Shown here: positions 6,314 to 10,446 of the stretch, one piece after another | Position numbering within the stretch: the stretch's first letter is position 1 | Layout: every line of letters starts with the position of its first letter | Source: JAXHLG01 sp964505305 | GTDB lineage: Bacteria > Patescibacteriota > Minisyncoccia > Moranbacterales > DUUL01 | Assembly: GCA_964505305.1 (NCBI GenBank) | Contig: CAZDHE010000025.1 | Coordinates: 1 to 10,446 of the forward strand | Reading direction: 5' to 3' | Length of the DNA: 10,446 nucleotides | Notes under the pieces: model-generated | Database searches by the model: none | Seen by the model: only the letters and a program-made list of their open reading frames with translations | What the model was told of the DNA's origin: nothing | Position numbers and translations under genes: made by a program

Positions 6314-7657
6314 TTAGTTTGTTATTCTTCCCACCCCAAAATATTCGAAGCCTTCTTCTTGGGCTTCTTGAGGATTGAGGAGGTTTCGGCCGTCAAAAAT
6401 TATAGGTTGCCGCATAACTTCTTTCATTTTGCCGTAATCGGGATTCCTAAAAGGAAACCATTCATTGAGAATCACCAGAGCATCCGCTCCGGAAAGAGCT
6501 GAATATTCGTCCGAGTAATAAGCCACCTTTTTGTCAAAAGATCCGGCTTTATGTTTCAAAACCGATTTAAAACTTTCCATCGCTTCCGGATCGTAAACTT
6601 TCAGCATTGCTCCTTTTTCAATCAGTCCGACTCCCACATCAAGGGAAGGAGCTTCTCTGATATCATCTGTTCCGGCTTTGAAAGAAAGCCCCCAGATAGC
6701 TATGGTTTTACCTTTTAAATCGTCTTTCATTTCAGATATTATCTTGGCCAAAAACCAATCTCTTTGCCGCTTATTTATCTTATCCACCGCCTGGATTAGA
6801 TCTCCCTCCACTTCTTTTTCTTGAAGGGTTTTGATTAGGGCTTTAACGTCTTTAGGGAAACAGGATCCGCCGTATCCCACTCCGGCATACAAAAAGCCCT
6901 CGCCTATCCGAGGGTCGCTTCCAATACCGGCTCGAATTTCTTCAATATCGGCTCCCACCTGCTCTGAAAGCCTTGCTAAAATATTCATAAAAGAAATTCG
7001 AGTTGCCAACATACAATTGGCGGCATACTTAGTCAATTCAGCGCTTTCGATGTTCATAAAAATTATTTTATGGCGCTTTCTCATAAAGGGCGCATAGAGT
7101 CTTTCCAAGATTTTCCTGGCTTGACCGTTGTCCACTCCCAAAATTATCCGGCTTGGCTTCAAAAAGTCCTCCACTGCGTCTCCTTCCTTTAGAAACTCCG
7201 GATTGGAAGCTACGGAGAAATCAATTTTAGAGCCTCTTTTGCTCAATTCTTTTTGGATAATTTGCCTGATTTCCCGGCAGGTTCCCACCGGAACAGTAGA
7301 TTTCTGAACCACTAAAGCGTACTTTTCCAGGTTTTGCCCTATGGACTTGGCCGCTTCGAAAACATATTTCAAATTAGCGCTTCCGTCCTCTCCGGAAGGA
7401 GTTCCCACAGCTATCATCACCACCCGGCTTTCCTTAAAAAAATCGCCCGGCCCAGAGGAAAATCCGATTTTGCCGGCCTTGATATTTTTTTCCAAAAGCT
7501 CTTTTAAGCCCGGTTCGTAAATAACAGGATCTCCCTTTTGCAGTTTCTTTATCCTCTCTTCATCCACGTCAATACAGTTAACCAAAATTCCGGTTTCTGC
7601 CAAGCAAGCTCCGGTTACCAAACCGACATATCCCGCTCCAAAAATAGTAACTTTCAT
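6314..7657 (-). CDS. ugd: UDP-glucose 6-dehydrogenase
   Basis: This 447-residue enzyme oxidises UDP-glucose to UDP-glucuronate with two NAD+, supplying uronic acid units for surface polysaccharides. The N-terminal Rossmann fold has GAGYVGLVTGACLAETG at 7-23 and Asp30 to hold the NAD ribose. The catalytic thiol is Cys266 in GYGGSCFPKD (261-270), with Lys210 and Asn214 in ELTKYAANCMLA. Other family marks are EPG at 48-50, VGTPSGEDGS at 84-93, QKSTVPVGT at 118-126 and NPEFLKEGDA at 152-161. The C-terminal UDP-binding domain begins near 315 (GLSFKAGTDDIREAPSLDV). The length is normal and all key residues are present. A Shine-Dalgarno GGAGG (7667-7671) lies 9 bases before ATG 7657. It is a single-gene unit with its own promoter and terminator. 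Related UDP-ManNAc or GDP-mannose dehydrogenases are less likely, since the TDDIRE segment fits Ugd best. Confidence 0.95.
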   Translation of the reverse strand: MKVTIFGAGYVGLVTGACLAETGILVNCIDVDEERIKKLQKGDPVIYEPGLKELLEKNIKAGKIGFSSGPGDFFKESRVVMIAVGTPSGEDGSANLKYVFEAAKSIGQNLEKYALVVQKSTVPVGTCREIRQIIQKELSKRGSKIDFSVASNPEFLKEGDAVEDFLKPSRIILGVDNGQARKILERLYAPFMRKRHKIIFMNIESAELTKYAANCMLATRISFMNILARLSEQVGADIEEIRAGIGSDPRIGEGFLYAGVGYGGSCFPKDVKALIKTLQEKEVEGDLIQAVDKINKRQRDWFLAKIISEMKDDLKGKTIAIWGLSFKAGTDDIREAPSLDVGVGLIEKGAMLKVYDPEAMESFKSVLKHKAGSFDKKVAYYSDEYSALSGADALVILNEWFPFRNPDYGKMKEVMRQPIIFDGRNLLNPQEAQEEGFEYFGVGRITN

Positions 7658-7709
7658 TTGCCTTTGCCTCCATTTTTGAAAAACAAACTTAATTCAAAGA
7701 ACACAAAAA

Positions 7710-7750
7710 CAAAATACTCCCCGCAAAAACAAAAGTCAAGGAGTATTTTG
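7710..7750. repeat. Perfect 11-bp inverted repeat spanning the ugd promoter
   Basis: CAAAATACTCC (7710-7720) and GGAGTATTTTG (7740-7750) are perfect inverted copies 19 bases apart. On the minus strand the second arm is followed by a T-rich stretch, so the RNA could fold as a terminator for the upstream surface operon, which ends at 7891. Because the repeat also brackets the predicted ugd promoter, it could instead be a two-site operator. The sequence alone does not decide. Confidence 0.6.
7711..7739 (-). promoter_or_regulatory. Probable promoter of ugd
   Basis: The minus strand reads TTGACT (7734-7739), exactly 17 bases, TATTTT (7711-7716). The expected start near 7704 gives a leader of about 46 bases containing the GGAGG before ATG 7657. 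The -10 lies in one arm of an 11-bp inverted repeat and the -35 abuts the other arm. Confidence 0.55.
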
Positions 7751-7826
7751 AATCAATATATTTTTTTAAACCCCGGAAGGATGAACTTTACCACACTATT
7801 CTTTTATCATTAGAGCGGTAGCCTCC

Positions 7827-7847
7827 AATGTTTTCAAGAAAAACATT
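7827..7847. repeat. 8-bp inverted repeat downstream of the surface operon
   Basis: AATGTTTT (7827-7834) and AAAACATT (7840-7847) form a perfect AT-rich stem with a 5-base loop, 44 bases past the stop of the Cys-rich gene. No T tract follows on the minus strand, so it is a poor intrinsic terminator. It might be an RNA 3'-end stem. Confidence 0.35.
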
Positions 7848-7890
7848 TTTAAATTTTAACTAAGGGTTAAATTAACTTTTTTTAAGGGTT

Positions 7891-8877
7891 TTAGTCCGAC
7901 CAAAACTTAGCATTTTCAAAATCGATGGAATTACAATTAGAATCAGGATAACAACCTCCCCAGCCACCGCTATGCTCTGTCCAATCTTGTTTACACTCTT
8001 GAGTATAGCATTCATCTACACAATCTCCACCGCTACAATATTTTTTACAAACTTCCCTTTCATATATGTTAGTTCCATACGTACCACTTGGACCGGGGCC
8101 ACTTACTAAATCCCAAGAAGTGCAAGTGTAACCGGTGCAAGTATTAGGATCGCAAGTGCTTACACAAACCCCACCGCTACACTCTTGCCCGCTGGGGCAA
8201 TTCTCCGTCTCGGTGTCTGTGTAAGAACTACTATAACAACTGCCGTTTGAACATCCTTTATTGTAACAAGTCCGAGTTCTTTCTCTGGTGCTGCTTCCGC
8301 TACAACTCCACCCACTCCAAGAGGTGCAATAATTGGAACCGCAGTCCTCTAATTTTTCATTGCCACAAGAATTATAATCCCAATCACTATAGCAACTTGC
8401 TCCAGAGCAACCGGCGTTATAATAATCATATCTTCCCCAAACATCCCCGCCGGAGCAGTATTCATCTACATCTCCGGTTCCCTCAGGATAGCCCCCGGTG
8501 TCACAGTAGCTATAGCCACAATCTTCCTTTTTATCCTGCCTGTCTCCGCAGGCGTTGTACCACCAGACATCGTTGTTATAGCATTTTTGATCGTCATGGT
8601 AGCTTTCTTCCAGATCTGCGCAAGAGGGATGATAATATCTAAACTTATTCCATTCGGAACAAGTCCTGGTAGGAACGAATAGGGCATCTTCCAGGCAATT
8701 ATTGTTTTCCACATAAGTGCAGTCTCCGCATTCATCCACCAGTTCAGTTTGGTAGTCGTTTACTTTGTAATAATCCTTGGCCGAAACAGCGAAAGCGCCC
8801 AACGCCAGAACAAAAGCTATGGCTGTTGCAAACCGGAAAATAACTTTTATTTTGCTTTTTTTAGTTATTTTTTGCAT
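7891..8877 (-). CDS. Secreted cysteine-rich protein with thrombospondin-1-like motif
   Basis: This 328-residue exported protein has a signal peptide of about 33 residues (basic start, hydrophobic 13-30, cut after VSA). The mature part contains 32 cysteines, an even number, mostly as CxxC, CGxxxC and CSGG units, so it should be a disulfide-stabilised extracellular chain. Residues 187-204 (WSGWSCSGSSTRERTRTC) carry the W-x-x-W...R-x-R-x-C pattern of thrombospondin type 1 repeats, which bind glycans or proteins. An internal duplication is visible: 99-125 and 162-184 both follow CY...YN-A/S-CG...EDCG-x-x-YC. CSGG recurs at 141, 233 area and 281. There is no membrane anchor at the C-terminus. The start overlaps the S74 gene by 17 bases and lacks a Shine-Dalgarno, so translation is probably coupled. 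A surface adhesin or fibre component is the natural guess; no catalytic domain is seen. Confidence 0.85.
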   Translation of the reverse strand: MQKITKKSKIKVIFRFATAIAFVLALGAFAVSAKDYYKVNDYQTELVDECGDCTYVENNNCLEDALFVPTRTCSEWNKFRYYHPSCADLEESYHDDQKCYNNDVWWYNACGDRQDKKEDCGYSYCDTGGYPEGTGDVDEYCSGGDVWGRYDYYNAGCSGASCYSDWDYNSCGNEKLEDCGSNYCTSWSGWSCSGSSTRERTRTCYNKGCSNGSCYSSSYTDTETENCPSGQECSGGVCVSTCDPNTCTGYTCTSWDLVSGPGPSGTYGTNIYEREVCKKYCSGGDCVDECYTQECKQDWTEHSGGWGGCYPDSNCNSIDFENAKFWSD

Positions 8878-9457
8878 TTATTTGCTGATAAAGATTGTTA
8901 ATTTGCTCTTGTTGGTTTTGTAGTTTTTGGTTAAGTTCTTGATTTTGGGTTTTGAGTTCTTTAACGGACTCTATCAAGGGAGCTACCAGATTGCCGTATT
9001 CCACACTTTTCATTCCGTCGCTGCCGGTATTGACAAGCTCCGGGTACACCGACTCCACTTCTTGGGCGATCAATCCTATTTGGGCTTTGTTGCCCTTATT
9101 TTGTTTTTGATCTTTCCATTGGAATTCTACTCCTCTAAGTTGAGACACTTTATCCAGAGAGCTGTTAAGTCCGGAGATGTTTTCTTTTAGTCTCTGATCT
9201 GAATAGTAATTGAAGGTTGGGGATTTGACATATCCTCCGGTTGAAGCTGTTAGGGCTCCCACTCCCAGAAAACCTGATTTACCCTGAGGCTGGCTACCGG
9301 TGGTAATGGGAGCGCCGATGTTACTGCTGGGAGGTTCATCTCCGGGTTCTTTCCAGGCTTGGGCGAGTTGGAGAAAAAATCCTATAGTTACTCCGAGAAT
9401 AATGGCGGAAAAAATTCCGCTGAGGGATTTAAAGGATTTATTTTTTTGCTTTTTCAT
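8861..9457 (-). CDS. Exported protein with Peptidase_S74 intramolecular chaperone domain
   Basis: This 198-residue product has an N-terminal signal or anchor segment (about 14-34, ending AQA). A short collar follows, SSNIGAPITTG with KSGFLGVG at 60-67, a pattern I associate with Patescibacteria surface proteins. Residues 86-168 are an S74 (ICA) domain: SDQRLKENISGL, GVEFQWKD, QIGLIAQEVESVYPELV and SVEYGNLVAPLIESVKEL. Ser86 and Lys91 match the catalytic pair that cuts just before the Ser in phage endosialidase tailspikes, where the domain trimerises the fibre and is then released. The C-terminus (169-198) is a Gln/Asn-rich coiled coil. The stretch between signal peptide and Ser86 is only about 51 residues, very short for a passenger. 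It sits second in the surface operon, 81 bases after the 119-residue gene, and overlaps the Cys-rich gene. There is no clear Shine-Dalgarno. Confidence 0.88.
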   Translation of the reverse strand: MKKQKNKSFKSLSGIFSAIILGVTIGFFLQLAQAWKEPGDEPPSSNIGAPITTGSQPQGKSGFLGVGALTASTGGYVKSPTFNYYSDQRLKENISGLNSSLDKVSQLRGVEFQWKDQKQNKGNKAQIGLIAQEVESVYPELVNTGSDGMKSVEYGNLVAPLIESVKELKTQNQELNQKLQNQQEQINNLYQQINAKNN

Positions 9458-9538
9458 TTGATTTATTTACTTCTTATTTTAATTATTGAATTGACTATTT
9501 TCCATAAAAATTCTTTCTTGTTCTTCATAATCTATGTT

Positions 9539-9898
9539 CTAACTATTAATTTCCTCCATAATTTTTTCTTCGTCTGTTTGGTAGTCGTTATTTTGATCGG
9601 TACTTTCCTTTTGATCTTGATCTTCTTCATTCTGATTAATGTCATCTTGCTCTTCTTGCTGTTTTTGACTCTCTTTCTTTTTCATTATTTCATCCAGCTT
9701 TTTCATTTCTTCCTCGGCTTTTTGAGCGTCTTCTTCAGAGAATCTGCCTTCTTGATTCTCTTTTTCTTTTTCCGGCTGAGAGGTTTCTTGTTCTTGTTTT
9801 TGGGCTTGTTCTTGAATGGAAAGATAAATGAATACTCCGACTATTATCAAAATGGTAACCGAAAAAACGAGTATTATTATGTTTCTTTTGGATTGCAT
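9539..9898 (-). CDS. Membrane-anchored, highly charged coiled-coil protein, unknown function
   Basis: This 119-residue product has one membrane segment at about 7-27 (IIILVFSVTILIIVGVFIYL) after a short basic start. A tail of Gln, Glu, Lys and Asp follows, with helical and coiled-coil character at about 52-88 (SEEDAQKAEEEMKKLDEIMK) and becoming acidic near the end. The signal looks like an uncleaved anchor, which would place the tail outside the membrane. The opposite strand is also open over this region, with a Phe/Leu-rich reading, but Lys/Glu codons are what give that shadow. It is the first gene of the operon with the S74 and Cys-rich genes, with promoters at 9932-9959 and 10011-10038. 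No Shine-Dalgarno is seen. I do not recognise the family; an assembly or tethering factor for its neighbours is conjecture. Confidence 0.72.
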   Translation of the reverse strand: MQSKRNIIILVFSVTILIIVGVFIYLSIQEQAQKQEQETSQPEKEKENQEGRFSEEDAQKAEEEMKKLDEIMKKKESQKQQEEQDDINQNEEDQDQKESTDQNNDYQTDEEKIMEEINS

Positions 9899-9931
9899 TG
9901 GAATTTTTTAATTTTTGAAACTCTTAATTTT

Positions 9932-9959
9932 ATTTTAAATTATTAGGGAGAAGTGCCAA
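9932..9959 (-). promoter_or_regulatory. Proximal promoter of the surface operon
   Basis: The minus strand shows TTGGCA (9954-9959), a 16-base spacer and TAAAAT (9932-9937). A start near 9925 leaves about 27 bases before ATG 9898. The same TTGGCA and 16-base arrangement is used by the 89-residue gene. Confidence 0.55.
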
Positions 9960-10010
9960 GGGTTTGTTTGTTTATTGTCATTTTAAGCCCTTCGGTTTGC
10001 TAATAATTTC

Positions 10011-10038
10011 ATTTTAACTCTTCCTGTTTTTTTGTCAA
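10011..10038 (-). promoter_or_regulatory. Possible distal promoter of the surface operon
   Basis: The minus strand has a consensus TTGACA (10033-10038), 16 bases, and TAAAAT (10011-10016). A start near 10004 would give a leader of about 105 bases passing through the proximal promoter. Tandem promoters would allow two inputs, but the -10 falls in repeat-like sequence. Confidence 0.5.
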
Positions 10039-10169
10039 GAAAACAAAGGCTGTTTTAAAAAAGGGGCACTAAATTCTTGAATCTTTATTAAGCTGTGGTT
10101 TTGAGATTTGAGTTTTGTCATTTTAAACCCTTGCTTCTTTCATTTTACATTCGAGCTTTGACATTTGTC

Positions 10170-10203
10170 ATTTCAATCCCTTGCCTCTTAATACTTGCTT
10201 CTT
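10170..10203. repeat. Dispersed 34-base intergenic repeat, copy A
   Basis: This copy reads ATTTCAATCCC...TTAATACTTGCTTCTT. It matches copy B (10314-10347) at 30 of 34 positions and the distant copy at 3757-3790 at 27 of 34, all in the same orientation and without gaps. It lies in non-coding DNA. Confidence 0.75.
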
Positions 10204-10242
10204 GCTTCTATTTAAACTTTTAGCTTTAAGCTGTGGCTTTGA

Positions 10243-10282
10243 CCCGATTGGAATAATATTGCTTCGCAAGAATTCCACCGGG
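10243..10282. repeat. Imperfect 40-base stem-loop
   Basis: The outer CCCG (10243-10246) pairs with CGGG (10279-10282), then TGGAAT pairs with ATTCCA and TTGC with GCAA around a TTC loop, with small internal bulges. No T tract follows on the minus strand, so it is not a standard terminator. It lies between the two halves of the AAGCTGTGG and 34-base repeats and may belong to the same mobile or dispersed unit. Confidence 0.6.
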
Positions 10283-10292
10283 TTGACTTTTG

Positions 10293-10308
10293 TCCCGAGT
10301 ACTCGGGA
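10293..10308. repeat. Perfect 16-bp palindrome
   Basis: TCCCGAGTACTCGGGA equals its own reverse complement. It is GC-richer than its surroundings and lies 11 bases from the 40-base stem-loop. It could be a protein-binding site or an RNA stem, but no T tract follows. Confidence 0.65.
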
Positions 10309-10313
10309 TTAAA

Positions 10314-10347
10314 CTCTCAATCCCTCGCCCCTTAATACTTGCTTCTT
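10314..10347. repeat. Dispersed 34-base intergenic repeat, copy B
   Basis: This copy begins CTCTCAATCCCTCG and ends TTAATACTTGCTTCTT. It abuts and just overlaps the stop codon of the rel gene (TAA at 10346-10348). Copy A is 144 bases away. On the minus strand the unit therefore starts exactly at the 3' end of rel, as the copy at 3757-3790 follows aspS. Confidence 0.75.
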
Positions 10348-10446
10348 ACTTCTTGTTATCTTTATTGAAATCCACTTTTTTTAAAGCCTGCTTAATTTTA
10401 GACCTGGCTTGAGCGGTTTTAACAAAATCCAGCCAGTTTCTATTGG
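10346..10446 (-). CDS. rel: RelA/SpoT-family (p)ppGpp enzyme, C-terminal end only (partial)
   Basis: The frame enters from the right edge and ends at TAA 10346-10348 after 32 readable codons. They begin NRNWLDFVKTAQARSKIKQA and go on to LKKVDFNKDNKK. The W-L-x-F-V-K-T-x-x-A-R-S-K-I-K pattern is the segment just after the TGS domain in long RelA/SpoT proteins (compare DWL...KTSRARSKIRQWF). That segment is near residue 500 of more than 700 in E. coli RelA, so here the chain would stop before the zinc-finger and ACT regions. The enzyme makes and/or degrades the alarmone (p)ppGpp; the catalytic domains lie outside the window. The evidence is one short motif, but a characteristic one. Confidence 0.78.
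   Translation of the reverse strand, partial: NRNWLDFVKTAQARSKIKQALKKVDFNKDNKK

Larger units (their letters stand above)
9960..10345. other. Repeat-rich non-coding region between rel and the surface operon
   Basis: No credible gene is present on either strand. Short motifs recur. TGTCATTTTAAGCCCTT (9977-9993), TGTCATTTTAAACCCTTG (10117-10134) and TGTCATTTCAATCCCTTG (10167-10184) are variants of one unit. AAGCTGTGGTTTTGA (10090-10104) and AAGCTGTGGCTTTGA (10228-10242) differ by one base. Longer repeats, a stem-loop and a palindrome are listed separately. No rho-independent terminator for rel is evident. Confidence 0.7.

Noticed and set aside
7790..7830. GGAGG followed by a tiny ATG frame downstream of the Cys-rich gene
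   Set aside because: The frame is four codons long with poor spacing; there is no basis for a gene or leader peptide.
9359..9946. Long plus-strand open frame (195 codons) rich in Phe, Leu and Ile, resembling a multi-span membrane protein
   Set aside because: It is the antisense reading of Lys/Glu/Gln codons in the minus-strand genes at 9539-9898 and 8861-9457. The latter has a clear S74 domain. No promoter or Shine-Dalgarno supports the plus strand.
9960..10345. Possible CRISPR array in the repeat-rich gap
   Set aside because: The repeats are degenerate, unevenly spaced and of different lengths, without regular spacers or nearby cas genes.

Overview
The window reads as a chromosomal segment of an AT-rich, small-genome bacterium, most likely a member of the Patescibacteria (Candidate Phyla Radiation, Parcubacteria-like). 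This is an inference from several traits: secreted Lys/Glu/Gln-rich proteins of unknown family, a membrane-anchored Peptidase_S74 protein with a 'SSNIGAPITTG...KSGFLGVG' collar, a RelA/SpoT-type C-terminus that stops just after the TGS-proximal segment, an aspartyl-tRNA synthetase with His31, and short genes with poor Shine-Dalgarno sites. UGA is a normal stop here: several genes end in TGA, and prfB (RF2) carries the classical autoregulatory UGA. Code-25 lineages such as Gracilibacteria and Absconditabacteria are therefore unlikely.

Every credible gene is on the minus strand, so transcription runs from high to low coordinates. From the right: (a) the last 32 codons of a RelA/SpoT homologue (10346-10446). 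(b) About 450 bases without a gene (9899-10345), packed with degenerate repeats, a long stem-loop, a 16-bp palindrome and two promoter-like elements. (c) A three-gene cell-surface operon (9898 to 7891): an anchored charged protein, a signal-peptide protein with an S74 self-cleaving chaperone domain, and a 32-cysteine secreted protein with a thrombospondin-1-like motif. (d) UDP-glucose 6-dehydrogenase (7657-6314), with a promoter embedded in an 11-bp inverted repeat and a strong terminator. (e) A small basic orphan protein (6112-5843) with its own good promoter, good Shine-Dalgarno and terminator. (f) aspS (5605-3839). (g) An operon of prfB (3670-2572, read through a programmed +1 frameshift), a sugar-phosphate nucleotidyltransferase (2542-1862) and a 62-residue coiled-coil protein joined by an ATGA overlap, ending at a hairpin terminator. 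(h) A secreted acidic protein (1473-412) with a near-consensus promoter. (i) The start of another membrane or secreted protein leaving the window at base 1.

The housekeeping genes (aspS, prfB, rel) concern translation and the stringent response. The nucleotidyltransferase and UDP-glucose dehydrogenase fit nucleotide-sugar supply for surface glycans. The surface operon and the two flanking exported proteins suggest investment in the cell envelope. The least explained parts are the S74/Cys-rich operon and the dispersed repeat family, which has a further copy 6.4 kb away between prfB and aspS.
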